Below, one piece after another: positions 22,801 through 34,865 of a DNA stretch of 64,000 nt. This DNA comes from Raphanus sativus. Lineage: Eukaryota; Streptophyta; Magnoliopsida; Brassicales; Brassicaceae. Each line of letters starts with the position of its first letter. Positions within the stretch are counted from its first letter, which is position 1. The position numbers and the translations under genes were made by a program. The notes beneath the pieces were generated by a model. The model saw only the letters and a program-made list of their open reading frames with translations, had not been told where the DNA came from and searched no databases. The DNA is taken from positions 13,184,293-13,248,292 of the forward strand of contig NC_079514.1 in the NCBI RefSeq assembly GCF_000801105.2. The letters run 5' to 3'.

Positions 22801-23080
22801 AACAAATGAAAGAAGTTTATGAAATTGAATTAACTGCTTCATTATACATATAAACGATTCTATGACAGATACATTTTGTATTTGCAAAGCAACATTCTCA
22901 TATCAAGTTTGAATTGATCCTGTTTAATTTGAATGTGCTTACGTACCTATTAACCTCGTCAACTACTAGATTAGGATCTTGAGTATGCAGCAACGAACTT
23001 GAAGAGAATGCAATCGTGTTGCCGAGTGATAGGAGACATATAAAAGTGTAAACAAAAGGATTAGTAGAATACCAAACCAT
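19837..23080 (-). CDS. Pectate lyase (polysaccharide lyase family 1)
   Basis: Secreted Ca2+-dependent enzyme cleaving de-esterified homogalacturonan by beta-elimination in the cell wall. Five minus-strand exons: 22947-23080, 21923-22365, 21525-21825, 20444-20582, 19837-20058; 1,239 nt, 412 aa, phases close. Signal peptide [20 protein letters not shown]. The PL1 core shows [18 protein letters not shown], the Ca/substrate region [17 protein letters not shown], and [14 protein letters not shown] with the catalytic Arg, then [20 protein letters not shown]. The last exon encodes [16 protein letters not shown] and ends in a Cys/Arg-rich tail. A 191-bp MITE sits in the third intron. A young LTR retrotransposon lies 160 bp beyond the stop, probably shortening or replacing the 3' UTR/terminator. 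In Arabidopsis the like-placed gene is AT3G27400 (memory). Confidence 0.95.
21024..21214. mobile_element. MITE in pectate lyase intron 3
   Basis: 191-bp element with imperfect terminal inverted repeats (GAGCATGAGCATTGGTG at the left; CCACTGATGCTCATGCTT at the right) and TTA on both sides (21021-21023, 21215-21217), fitting a Tourist-like (PIF/Harbinger) MITE. It lies in the intron spanning 20583-21524. Confidence 0.75.
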
Positions 23081-25842
23081 TATTCCAAACAGAAGAAACA
23101 AAAGGAGTATTATAAAAGAGAGAAGTTTATGTGTTTGTGTTGAAACTTGTTATTGTTGGGAAGTATATAAAGATGAAGAAAGTTCCGGGAGTGGAGGCGT
23201 GATTTATTTTAAACTGTAAACACATATTAATATGGTTATTTAGTTAAAATTAACTATGGGACCTACTTTATCGTAATTTCAGGTGAGGATATAACTAAAC
23301 GGTTAATGTTGTGAAACCGTTAATTATAGTCGTCAAAAGTAGTTGCAAAAGGTCAACCTTTTTGACCTTGCTAACGATACCGTCTTGCAGCTTTTTTTCT
23401 GAGCTTCCTCCTCGCATTCCATTCAAAGAAATAAAACTACTGCTTCGTTTTTGTGTGTTTAAAGTTTAAGCGAAATGATTCTTTGTAAAAGTTAAACCTA
23501 ATAACCGGTAACTTGAGCATGGTGGTCAAAAGTAACTGCTTAAAAGTCAACAATTTTGACATTTACTACCGCTGTCTTACATTAACCCTAAATTCAAAGA
23601 ACAATTTGTTTATGACATCATATGTGTTGTGTGATGATAGTGCTCTTACCAAATAAAATGGGACTGTTGATTTTATGATTTATATTAAACCTTGAATTCA
23701 AGATGGGCCCTAATTCAAAGCCTTGATAAAACGATATGTATTAGAAATCTTCACCCTCGTAGAGTCTATGTATGCTCCAATACTTATGTAAGCCCAATAA
23801 TAGCTTCATATATATATATTGGCCCAATAAGAGCTTCGTATCATAAAGAAGACAGATTTGCAAGTTACCGAGAATACAGGTTTGAGTGGTACAAAAAAAA
23901 AACTGATTCGAACATCATACTAAACTTGCATAACCTCAAGAAAATAACTAAAAAGCGGATTTGCAAGTTAAAACTTATATCCTTATTAATTATTACTGCA
24001 AATTTATGTTTATATATGTGATCGAGTTCTACTGAGACACTTTTGTTTCAGTATTCAATTATAACATCAGGTTTGATGTAGCACTGCTTAAAGATAGCAT
24101 CAAATCATGTAAAACAATGAAATGCTCAATCATAGTGGAAGTTTTTGTTTCTTTGCCATTTAATCATCAAATATGAAGTTTAAAAACATGAATGCATGGT
24201 GGATGGCAAAACAAGAAATCCCACAGCAGAATTTGGCTGGACAACCCAAGAGACAGGGCATACAGCTACCTGTAACTGTAATAGAACTTCATGCCTTTTG
24301 TAAAAATTAAAATAGTCTGCCATTATGTATTTTTATAAGTATTAATATTATAAAATACCATTTATTCCTCATTACAAAGTGACAAAAGGAAGAATTGCTT
24401 GAAAACGAATCATACTTTGGCCCCATAAAAATAATCAACTAGTGTGCAATCATTAAACTGCCAATTAGTTTAACAAGAAAATGCCAGTTGTGTACTTCTG
24501 TTTAAAGTTTAACGGAGCATCTATTTTGCTTTGAACATAAATCGCGCCTATCCTGTTTTTGAATTATAATCACGTAATCTGCTTAACAAAGCAATTTCTA
24601 AGAAAATGGAGGAAAACCTTACAAATAAGAAAATTGATATTTTACTAATGGTCTTTCTTCTCTGTTACCACACTAAATCATTTATAATTTATCATATTTT
24701 GTAAACAATAGCCTGGCATATATTAATAAAACACATATAAATAAATTATATATTTTGTCTATGCATACAGACATAATCATCATATGAAAAATTTATTAAT
24801 ATATTATTTGATAATGTATGTATAACTTATCTTCTAACTATATACATATATTCATTATATAGGTGTTATGTTAATTAAATAATATATTATATTAAACTAT
24901 TTATTAAAATATTAATGATCTTAACTATTCTAACTTTTAACATAGAAATTTAGAAAGTAAACTTTTTTTTTGGAAATAATAGTATATAGATAGATGACTG
25001 AAAGATTGTGTGAATATTTTTTGAAAAATTTATGCTATTTTAAAATTATCTGCGAAAGAACTTATTTTATTGTAGTTTTGTCACATATTTGACTATTTCA
25101 AATATTTTTTTGGGTTCTAAATTAAAAGACTCTTTCAAATATGGCCAGAATATTATGTTATTTCGGAATAAAAACCTTAAAAAAATCCAGTCGGACAAAA
25201 AGTAGCCGCCACCGCAGTTAATACAAATCTATCCGCTGTTATAAAAGCAATAAAGTGATGTTTTTTAACTGCAAAGTTCAGCATTTTCATGGCTGTCTCC
25301 TTCCATCTTATTTTCTTTGACCTCTATAAGCGCCCAGTAAGCTATCTATCTGTAAGTTTAGATATTCGTTTTATTGCGTTACGCTCAAGCATCCACCAAA
25401 ACCAAAAAATATATATTAATTAGAGCAGATAAGTCGGAAAAAAACATCTTCGTTGCTTCTTCTTCGGACAAAAGAGGTCAGTTCTATGGTTCAACGTGTT
25501 TAGTTTTAATATTATTTCGGGTGTTAATCGAGAAGAGAAACGATTTTTTAACCGCAAATCACTGAAACCCATGTGAGACTTTTGAAGCTGTATCAGAGAG
25601 AAAAGATAGTTAATTTTGTTTGTTTATGGTTATTATAAGAGACTGTGTTACAGAGAGAAAGCTTCAATAATGATTCAAGAAATTATTGCTTTTTTTTGTT
25701 CTCTCCAGCTCTTTGTTTACCTACTTTGAGCTCAATTGAGCCATTTTCTCTGCTTATATACATTTCAGGAAGGCGTTGACTAATTCTCCAGATGTGCTCT
25801 GGTTAAAGTTGGTGGTTTTAGTCTCTAAAAGATTCAATTCAG
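23081..25842. other. Divergent promoter region between pectate lyase and the membrane-protein gene
   Basis: About 2.7 kb, mostly AT-rich. The pectate lyase side has a TATA-like TATATAAAG at 23164-23172 and two copies, 193 bp apart (from 23332 and 23525), of a segment containing GTCAAAAGTA and an inverted GTCAA/TTGAC pair. The 25280-25842 part is presumably 5' UTR of the next gene, with possible UTR introns. No other gene seen. Confidence 0.5.
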
Positions 25843-28391
25843 ATGGAGCCTCCAAAAGGATTTCGAGCTTCTTTGTTGCAATTCTTTATATTCCTTCCCT
25901 ATTTCATTGGATTGCTGTTTCTGGGTGTTATCAAAGGTATGGTTTTGAGGGTTTAAACATTGCCTTCTCTGTCTCTTATTGTATTGTTCTTCAAGTCCGA
26001 TTTTCAATTTATTCAGACAGATCTTACGAGACTTATTTCTGATAAGTACATAACTCACCAAATTAATGATTTGACTTTCTTTGTATGGATGTTGACTTTT
26101 AGTTGGCTTAGTTTGACTTTTCTTCATGCTGTAACTATTATTGTCTAGCCTCAAAATATTAATTTTTCAATATTGTGAAATGGTTTTTTCTGATCTGAAA
26201 GACTCTTTCTTTGTCGCTTGTAGGTATCGTTTTGTGTCCACTCGTATGCCTCGTTGTGACAATAGGCAACTCTGCAGTCATACTAAGTCTTTTGCCCGTT
26301 CACATCGTTTGGACTTTCTATTCAATAGTGAGGTATCTAACTAACTAACTCCTTTTACTGTTACTCCTTTCTCTCGGTGTTAAAAGACTTATCGTCTGAT
26401 TCCTTTTTTTTCAGAGCCAAACAAATAGGACAGATCTTGAAGTTCTTTCTATGCTTATGTTTCCCTGCCGCCATCATTCTCTGGCTAGTTCTTGGTATTT
26501 TAGCAAGTCTTCTTGGAGGAGCTTTATACGGTTTCCTCTCCCCTATATTCGCCACCTTTGACGCCGTTGGAGAGGGCAAGCCTTACCCTTTTTTCCATTG
26601 CTTTTACGATGGAACTTGGAGCACCCTCAAGCGGAGCTTCACCGTCGTCCGCGACTTCAAAGACGTGTGCTTCCACTCCTACTTCTCGCTAATGGATGAG
26701 CTTAGAACATGTTGCCCTGATCAGAAACATTATGAGATAAGGCTGCTTCAACTTCCAGGGGCTATGATAGTTTCGGCTCTCGGGATTCTTGTTGATCTAC
26801 CGGTGATCACACTCGTAGCCATATGCAAAAGCCCTTACATGCTCTTCAAAGGATGGCACCGTTTGTTTCAAGATCTCATCGGACGCGAAGGTCCTTTCTT
26901 GGAGACGATGTGTGTCCCCATCGCGGGGCTAGTGATCTTGCTCTGGCCCTTGGCTGTCGTGGGCGCGGTTCTTGGTTCAGTGGTCTCTAGTATCTTCCTC
27001 GGTGCTTATGCAGGAGTAGTCTCGTATCAAGAATCGTCTTTTTACTATGGACTATGCTTTGTTGTTGCCGCTGTGTCCATCTACGACGAGTATAGCACAG
27101 ATATACTTGACATGCCTGAAGGATCTTGCTTCCCAAGGCCTAAGTATCGAGAAAAAGAAACCGAATCAACGGCTTTTTCGGGTCCTATACCAAGATTAGG
27201 CTCTCTCAAGAACACAGCTTCAACAAGAGATGGATCAGTTAAAGTCCCTATGATTGATATTAAGCCTCTCGACGTAAGCAAACGCTTATTACATCCACTG
27301 TTCAAATCAATGTTCTGAAAATCGTTAGGTAGTAGTTAGACTTTTATAGGGAATTATTGATTAAGCGGGTAAATAGACCTATTAACGTCTAGGTTATTTC
27401 TTTTTAAAAATATTTTGTTTGGCCTACGTGGCGATTTTTAGAACACTGGTTGATATCTTAAAGACTGTGTCATTTGACTTTATTGTCTGTTGAAATGTTG
27501 CTTTGCAGCTCTTGGATGATCTATTTGTGGAATGTAGGAAGTTTGGTGAAGCTTTGGCGAGTAAAGGGCTAATAAACTCGAAAGATATCGAAGAGGCCAG
27601 GTCTAGTAAAGGCAGCCAAGTGATCAGCGTTGGCTTACCAGCTTATGCACTTCTTTACGAGATTCTACGCTCTGTCAAAGCCAATACTACCGGCTTGTTA
27701 CTCAGTAAACTTTCAATCTTTTCTTTTTGTTCTCTCTTGGTTCCACTTCTGATTATGAAGTTTTCTTACATCTTCATTTGTCTGTAATTGTGTTAGGTGA
27801 CGGTGTAACAGAACTAACTACCAAGAACCGACCAAAGGATGCTTTCTTTGATTGGTTTCTGCATCCGTTTTTGATACTAAAGGAGCAGATGAAAGCTACA
27901 AACTTGTCTGAGGATGAAGAAGAGTATCTCGGGAGATTGGTGTTGCTTTATGGAGACTCAGAGAGGCTCAAGAACTCGTATGCTGATTCTGCTTCCCCTA
28001 CTCTCACAGAGCGTAAAAGAGCTGAGCTTGACGCCTTTGCTCGCAGGTAAAGAAACCGTCTAAAAAAAGGTTTTATTTATTTATTAGTTAGAAAATGGTT
28101 TCATGTCTGTGTGTGTTTGTTAGGATTAATGGGCTAACGAAAACAGTATCAAGGTATCCAACCTTCCGTAGACATTTTGTGTGTTTAGTGAAGAAACTAT
28201 CAGAGGACTTGGACCTGAAGGATGGCGGCTCGGCAAAGGAGGAAGGGTCTATAACGGAAGCGCCTGCTCCTGCTAAAATATTTTCTAGGATGTTCAGTAA
28301 GAGTCAAAGATCGTTCAGAAGAAAAGGGAGTATCAATGGATCCGATCAAGAAACACGGAAGGGTGTTTCAAGAAGTGTACATATCGTTTAA
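25843..28391 (+). CDS. Plant-specific multi-pass membrane protein (AT3G27390/AT5G40640 type)
   Basis: 591-aa protein from six exons: 25843-25936, 26224-26332, 26415-27273, 27509-27704, 27797-28046, 28124-28391; phases close and length is as expected for the family. Several hydrophobic segments occur in the N-terminal half: residues about 8-30 (FFIFLPYFIGLLFLGV), 32-66, 75-105 (CFPAAIILWLVLGILASLLGG) and two near 180-270. The C-terminal half is hydrophilic (IKPLDLLDDLFVECRKFGEA; LSEDEEEYLGRLVLLYGDSE) and ends with basic, Ser-rich RSFRRKGS text. The N-terminus MEPPKGFRASLLQFF is well conserved in what I recall of this uncharacterised family. Function is unknown; do not infer more than membrane localisation. 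The first intron (25937-26223) is large in the signal-like region. Confidence 0.92.
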
Positions 28392-28651
28392 TCATGCATG
28401 GGATATGTGGTGGTGGATGTTTGGAAACGTAAGGTCTTTTACTCTTTGTTCGACAAAAAAATGGTTGTTACTTGTAAAGATTGTTCAGACAGATTGTTTT
28501 GATTTGTAGAAGAGTGTTTGTTTTCGGACAAGAAACTGGAACTTTAGTGCACTGGTAGAACTACAAATGCATCAATAAAAACATCACTGATTTGTTAAAT
28601 ATTTGTATGTGTGCAATATCTCTTTTTTTTGTACTACACTTGGTAATGTCT

Positions 28652-28795
28652 AATGTCTAACCAGATGACATGGTTTGCTCCACTATCAATCAACCATGTT
28701 TTTTCTTCAAACTTTGTTTCACATCGTATGATGTTTCTTTTTTTTTTTGCTGGACTACATCATATGATATATGCAATGCAAGATCAAGACAAGTC
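28652..28795 (+). repeat. Dispersed direct repeat, copy 1
   Basis: Starts GTCTAACCAGATGACATGG and ends ATGCAATGCAAGATCAAGAC-AAGTCA; roughly 80% like the segment at 31629-31757, with a longer T-tract in the middle. Confidence 0.75.
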
Positions 28796-31628
28796 AAGTC
28801 ACCAAGAACTCTTATTTTCCTCTTCTTGGCTTTTCACAAAAAGAGCTAGTCAAAAACATACTCATTGTTTGTTCTCATATGAGTTTTTGTTTCCTTGTCC
28901 TTGACATCACAAGCTATCATCATAATTTTCATACATGAGTCTATCTACAAAATTTAATTAAAAAGATAGAAAAGAAGGATAATAAAATAGTATCTTTTCT
29001 TTAAACAGTTCTTCAGTAATTTTAATAAAATGCAAAACCATTCATGTCCTCTTATTTTTGCATTTTAGATTTTGCATAATACTATGCTTCTCCTCAATGC
29101 TATTAATCTTGTAATAACACTTCCGCATAAGATTCTTTAACTTCATTCAATCATTTGTAACACGATTTGTAACACTATGAGAATGGCGAGCATAAAACAT
29201 TGGGTTACAAGGTAAAGGCTCGGGATATTTTGAATGAGTGCATCATCTGAAACTATCTGCAATTTTGCAATCAACCATTTGTAAGTGACAGCTGGTACTT
29301 ACTTATCTCCTGAACAGTGACAACTATTCGTCAATACCGCATCTCTGACATCTTTCCAAAGATGTGCACAAACTCAACCAAACAAACCCACACTGACTTA
29401 TTCAAGTCCAGACTGTGGAATTCTTCTTCTTCTTGTGCATTTCTTAGCCAAGCCATTTTTCTTCTTGTAAATTTCTCAGCCAATCAGCCCTATGATCACA
29501 CAAAGTAGCAACATATATAGTTTGAAGTTTTTATTTAAACATCAAAACATTTTGACGTCTGCCTCTTCTTTGGCCAGGCTTGATCTCTACTTTAGGTTGG
29601 AACTTGAATCGCCACAACACTGACACTTTTCCCTTTTTGTTGCACACCCTCTGCATTCTCTTCATAGGCATTGTATTTAAACATTTGGCAGAGATTCACC
29701 AGATTACATTAAACGATTATAGAATCCTCATCATCGACGTTAGCCAGAATTTAATCAAAAGAGAAAATTTCATAAAATATAAAAATCGCATCCAATAACA
29801 CTTTTTAAAAAATATATATATAAAATAAGAATTTTTACTTTTATTTTCCGAAAAGCTCTAAAATTTCTTCTAAAACTTAATTTTGAACAGACCATTAACA
29901 GTAATATTTTTTCGTCATATCGCCATTAAGAATAACATTTTTAAAAAAATTAAACTATTTAATTTTGATATGTTCGAAATAATGATATGTTGATATGTTA
30001 GAAACAGTGGCAATTTCTGACATATATATAATAGTGGTTTTTGACGCTACCACCATTAGAGCTTTTATATGATTTTTTAAAAAATATTTCTTTTTATTTG
30101 TTTTTGTGAAATTATATTTAAAAACTGAAATTTTTTTAAATTTTAAGTTCTTTTTAAAAAAAATAGATTTAAAATTTTCTGAAATTTTCATAATTTTTTT
30201 TGTGTTTCCTATTTTATTTCTTATTAATTGCTTTTATTAGTTAAAAAATATGTAAAATAAAAACTAACATATCATTTTATTTATAGGTCAACATGTCACA
30301 TATTCGACTTGATAAACAAAAAAGTCATGTTGAACGTTTAACTGATACAAAAGCTAATTTAAAGTTTTAATATACTAATTAAATAACTTCAAAGTTTAAA
30401 GAGTAAGCGAATACTTTTTTTGTTGAAACATTAGTGAGTGCCTTTAATGAAATTTAAAACTATCGTTACATACCAAGTTTTGTCTTACTGGAATCTTATC
30501 TCCAATGCGAATACAATGTATAACTCTAATATAAGATCTTAGATTACATTTAGCACCAAGAAACTTAAGATTCCCAACTCAAACATTTACTCTAAGCTAC
30601 TACTACTCTTATAGTTATAGACTTCCTATTACAATGAGTGTGGTATATAATCTTCACTTGCTCTCACTGTTCCTTTTTTCACATTTCTCACCTCATTTCC
30701 GGTGTATAGACATCAACAATTCCTGAAGAACCACAACAAGTGGCCAAAATCATTGTCGTTATAGTAATGGCTTTCCATTGAATTCAAGGCATTTGCATCT
30801 ACCTTGTTGAATCATTGCTTAACCAATGCAATCGTCATTCTTTATTCAGTGGCTGTAAGATTATTTAGATAGTAACGTCCAATAGTGAAAAGGTCACTAA
30901 TTGAATCTTATTAGTTATCCTCCAAGATATTGGATGTTTAAGCACATCAGATGCAGTAGAACTGCACAGTGAAGATAAAATACATTAGAGATTGGAATTG
31001 TTAAAAAGATTCTGAATCAAACAAGAAAATGTTGTTACCGTAATTTAGGATTAGAGTCCAGCAAACCGCTAATGATTTTCTTAGTGATGAGAAAATGATT
31101 TATTTACTACAAATTTGGTAGGTTCTTAGTAATTTCTCACAATTATTCTCATTTCCAAAAAGATGAAAACCACCAACGAATTAATAAAAGAGGATATATC
31201 CAATGCTGAACATATCTATTGCATAGGGAACTGATTGATTGACTGGTCGTCAACCTAAATTACCAACTTAAAGTACTAGAATCTGAAAAGGTTTGAAATT
31301 CTTTTAAAAGCATAATACAACAAAATATTTGGATGAAGGAACAATTCTCAACATGAAATAGCTATGGGAAATGAAATTAATAAGGTTGAAGCCACACGTA
31401 CATATACACAAAACTAGAAATATGGTTAACAAAATAAACTAATAAAAATAACTAAAAATGTGAAAGGAAAAAATGGTAAAAGGTAAAATGACCATTATTA
31501 TATAAATAGACATCTATTTTTTGTTATGGTTAGTTTCTTAATTTCTGTATTTATCATAGTCATTAGCCTAGTTTTCTATAATCCGCAATTGTTCCTGTAT
31601 CTCTTTTTTACTATTGCGAATGTTTCCT

Positions 31629-31757
31629 GTCTAACCAAATAACTTGTTGCTTCACTATCACTTAACTATGTTTTTTCTTCAAAACTTTATTCAACGTTAT
31701 ATGATGTTTTCTTCTCCACATCATATGCTATTGCAATGCAAGATCAAGACAAATCAC
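31629..31757 (+). repeat. Dispersed direct repeat, copy 2
   Basis: Starts GTCTAACCAAATAACTTG and ends TGCAATGCAAGATCAAGACA-AATCA; the same orientation as copy 1, about 2.98 kb away. Confidence 0.75.
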
Positions 31758-32272
31758 TGAAAAATACACTTATGAATGTCTCATGTCATATAGTACTAGT
31801 AGTCTTATGAGGTAATTGCACTCTTGGCCTGAAAAGTACTTATAAAAAAAACTACACAAAGTGTTCCTCTTTTCTAACCAAACGGAACGCACTTCTGCTT
31901 CCCCGTGCTCCTCCTTTTCATTCATCCAATGAGCATAAGCCACGTCCTAGATAACACCTTCCTCGAGACAAGCACGCGCTTCTGAAAATATCCAGTGGGG
32001 AGCTCGCCACGATCAACCTAAGTCGGTATCCAAAATAAACGGTCACAACGTCTCCAAGAGTTACTTCTCCAAACGATCTACGGCTCTTCTACGTAGACGA
32101 AGCTAAGCCTCACATCTACAAAATGTACACACGTAGGTAATCCCGTGCAACGTCAATTATAAATTTAATATCGTGCCAAAAAAAAAAAAATCAATTTTCA
32201 GACATAATCAATCTTCATCGTTTAACTCGCTTCCGTCTCCCACCACTGTCTCTCTCACCGCGGAAAAAAAAA

Positions 32273-33224
32273 ATGTCGTCCGGTTTAATCGGAAGATTGG
32301 TTAGAACCAAACCGTCGCGATTAGCCACATCATCGGCGAGGCTAATCCCATCGCGATTCTGCACGTCATCCGCAACCGAACCGGAACCATCGAAACCATC
32401 GAAGTTCAAGACGTTCCAGATCTACCGATGGAACCCCGACAACCCTAGCAAGCCCGAGCTCCAAGACTACAAGATCGATCTCAAGGACTGCGGCCCCATG
32501 GTCCTGGACGCTCTCATCAAGATCAAAAACGAGATGGATCCCTCCCTCACGTTCCGCCGCTCGTGCCGAGAAGGGATCTGCGGGTCGTGCGCGATGAACA
32601 TCGACGGGTGCAACGGGCTCGCGTGTCTGACGAAGATCGAAGGAGGCGACGGGGCCAAGGAGACGACGATCACTCCGCTGCCTCATATGTTCGTGATCAA
32701 GGATCTGGTGGTGGACATGACTAATTTTTATAATCAGTACAAGAGTATCGAGCCGTGGCTGAAGAGGAAGAGCCCGGCGGCTGAGCCTGGGAAGGAGATT
32801 CTGCAGAGTAAGAAGGATAGGGCTAAGCTTGATGGGATGTATGAGTGTATCTTGTGTGCTTGTTGTAGCACTTCTTGTCCTAGTTACTGGTGGAACCCTG
32901 AGTCTTACCTTGGCCCTGCCGCTTTGCTACACGCCAACAGGTATGTGAATATAAGTATATAGATGGTTGGGAGGATTTGTAGTATATGTATTTGTTGTTA
33001 GCTGGGTTGTATCCGTTTATGTGGTTGTTAGATGAAGTTTTGAACTTTCGATGTGTAGGTGGATAAGCGATAGTCGTGATGAGTACACTAAGGAAAGGCT
33101 TGAGGCAATTGACGATGAGTTCAAGCTTTACCGTTGCCATACGATCTTGAACTGTGCTCGTGCTTGTCCTAAGGGTTTGAACCCGGGAAAACAGATCGCG
33201 CACATCAAGCAACTTCAGCGTTGA
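32273..33224 (+). CDS. SDH2-1: Succinate dehydrogenase iron-sulfur subunit (SDH2), mitochondrial
   Basis: Iron-sulfur subunit of complex II; passes electrons from the flavoprotein SDH1 to ubiquinone at the inner mitochondrial membrane. Two exons, 32273-32940 and 33059-33224; 277 aa. The N-terminus ([20 protein letters not shown]) is rich in Arg/Ser and poor in acidic residues, a typical presequence. The 2Fe-2S cysteines are 98, 103, 106, 118 ([10 protein letters not shown]...C). The second domain has [12 protein letters not shown] (Cys192, 195, 198, 202) and Cys249, 255, 259 ([14 protein letters not shown]), providing the 3Fe-4S and 4Fe-4S ligands. All cluster ligands are present. SDH2-1 rather than SDH2-2 is assigned from gene order only. 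The first exon has a GC-rich antisense ORF that is a shadow. Confidence 0.96.
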
Positions 33225-33608
33225 TGTGTATTTGTCGTGGTCTAAACAGTTTACCGTTTAAAAGCTAATAAGTCTACTTCACAAAGTCTTTGATTTTGGA
33301 TTCATTTCTTGTATTGTTGTTGCCGAATATTAGCAACCTGTGGAAAAACTCTGTTGGCTAGAGTCTTGCCAAGTAGATGAGCTTTGTGATTGTATCTTGC
33401 TGGAAAACTCGACTCTTTTTTAAGTAATAATAAAACTGCAGAAAACTTAAATTTCATCTACTTATCATCTACTCTTTTGTGTTTTTATCTGCATTGTCTT
33501 TTTATAAAAACATTACATGTATAAGTCTACACATGAACATAACGTGATAGATTATAACATAGCTTAGCCATAGAAAAGATCTGCAAGTACTGGCACAAAC
33601 GGAGAAAG
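33225..33608. other. SDH2 3' UTR and spacer
   Basis: Likely 3' UTR (to about 33440, with AATAATAAA near 33426) and a short spacer to the Cys-rich peptide gene. No TATA box was assigned. Confidence 0.5.
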
Positions 33609-33966
33609 ATGTCACCTACAAATCTAGCGCTGTTCTTTGTCTCTTTGGTCATTATTAGCACAGCAACTGATGTTGCTCCAGGAACCAAACAGCTGCAGCT
33701 CTTACGAAGTTCTAAGAAGGAACGTGAGAAGTCTCAGTTTTTTACTGTGAAAGGTACAAAGAACATTAGTTTATCTTCAAAATACAAGTCCTGGAAACAA
33801 GAATAAGGGAACTTGAGAGAACATGATCTTGTAGTTTTACATGGTTTTATATTGTTGTTAATACTTCATGAATGATGCAGGTTGCAACAACGATTGTGAA
33901 ACATCTTGCTGTGACTGCAACATAGAGGTACAGCCTCCGGTTTGTGTTCAGTGTTGCCGGATTTGA
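33609..33966 (+). CDS. Small secreted Cys-rich peptide
   Basis: 76-aa peptide from two exons, 33609-33753 and 33881-33966 (GT-AG, phase closes). Signal peptide MSPTNLALFFVSLVIISTA; a basic pro-like middle (RSSKKEREKSQ) precedes a compact C-terminus with eight cysteines (CNNDCETSCCDC, then PPVCVQCC). The Cys-dense tail with a PP-x-C motif recalls Bowman-Birk-type inhibitors, but I do not recognise the family and no inhibitory loop can be assigned. Read without splicing the ORF ends at 33806 without any cysteine in the mature part, which supports the two-exon model. Probably extracellular, perhaps defence or reproductive signalling (guess). Confidence 0.72.
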
Positions 33967-34376
33967 GCTTTGTAAGGACAAATTTGTATCTCTCTGTTTC
34001 TTTACATTCCTTATTCTTCTTGGCTTTGGCCCATTTCTTTATTTGTTACAGCTCGATTTAGGTATTAATGACTTGTGCCAAGTATGAACTATAATGTCAA
34101 CAACCTCGAATCAAATATTTTTTTCTTTTTTTAATTCATCACTCTTTTATTGCCTAATCATTTCAAGATAAATGAGTACTCAAATGATTTAACATAATGC
34201 ACGTTATCTATAAAACAACAACTCATTAACTTGACCTACAAACTACTCTTTTGGATGTTTACGTCAAGACTTTTAAATGTGTGTTTGAGCGCTCCTTCCC
34301 TTAGGCTTATTTATCCTTCAAGCTTAACTTCCAATTCAAAGTCCTTCCCTTTTTCTTTCCTTCTTTCTTAAAATCA
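33967..34376. other. Intergenic
   Basis: 3' UTR of the Cys-rich peptide gene, AT-rich spacer and a CT-rich leader (34330-34372) before the ATG at 34377. No other gene seen. Confidence 0.5.
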
Positions 34377-34865
34377 ATGAGACGAGAAGGTCGGCAACAT
34401 GGTATTGTCCGAACTTACCGGATTCTTCCACCGCCGCCGCTTAATCCAAGGCTGGTCAACTCTGCCACTTCATCCACATCCTCAGCATTGTTTACCAAAT
34501 TGCCATCCAAACCGACCAGAGCTCACCGGAGAATATGGTCTGGCCAGGTGCATTGGCTGAGATCAAACGACATCCCTTCATCCAGCTACAAACTCCTGAC
34601 TTGTCGGATCATTACCGGACCGAGATCCGTTTTGAATCTCAACGGTTTATCTGATCTTGATTGTGAAGACTACAAAGGAGGAGAAGCTGAAGTTGAAACG
34701 ATTAAGAGAGGGAATGAACATGATAGCGACAAAGAAGATGGTGGGTCTCGTGGTGGTGCGTGGGATGGTGATGAAAACACGAGTTTTTACGATGTGGGGA
34801 TGATGATGATGGAACATGTGTTAGATGACGATGAACAAGAAGAAGATGGTTGGTGTTTGGTTTGA
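34377..34865 (+). CDS. Unrecognised 162-aa protein with acidic C-terminus
   Basis: Single-exon ORF with a CT-rich leader just upstream. The N-terminal half is basic and Pro/Ser/Thr-rich (MRREGRQHGIVRTYRILPPP; TKLPSKPTRAHRRIWSGQ). The middle is TCRIITGPRSVLNLNGLSDL. The C-terminal half is strongly acidic and Gly-rich (DSDKEDGGSRGGAWDGDE) and ends with a Met/Asp/Glu-rich helix-like stretch (MMMMEHVLDDDEQEEDGWCL). No signal peptide or membrane segment. The balanced composition and the clear leader favour a real gene, but I cannot name it. Confidence 0.65.
   Translation: MRREGRQHGIVRTYRILPPPPLNPRLVNSATSSTSSALFTKLPSKPTRAHRRIWSGQVHWLRSNDIPSSSYKLLTCRIITGPRSVLNLNGLSDLDCEDYKGGEAEVETIKRGNEHDSDKEDGGSRGGAWDGDENTSFYDVGMMMMEHVLDDDEQEEDGWCLV

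Larger units (their letters stand above)
28392..32272. other. Long AT-rich intergenic region
   Basis: 3.9 kb without a convincing gene. Holds two direct copies (28652-28795 and 31629-31757) of a roughly 130-140-bp segment. The last 400 bp before 32273 are less AT-rich and likely form the SDH2 promoter and 5' UTR. Confidence 0.55.

Noticed and set aside
23692..24021. Plus-strand 109-codon ORF in the pectate lyase/membrane protein spacer
   Set aside because: AT-rich, unusual composition, no homologous motif; probably chance.
28095..28391. 98-codon ORF starting MVSCLCVFVRI
   Set aside because: Its start lies in the last intron of the membrane-protein gene; only 28124-28391 is exon.
32366..32686. 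Minus-strand ORFs over SDH2 exon 1
   Set aside because: Antisense to a conserved GC-rich coding exon with all cluster cysteines.
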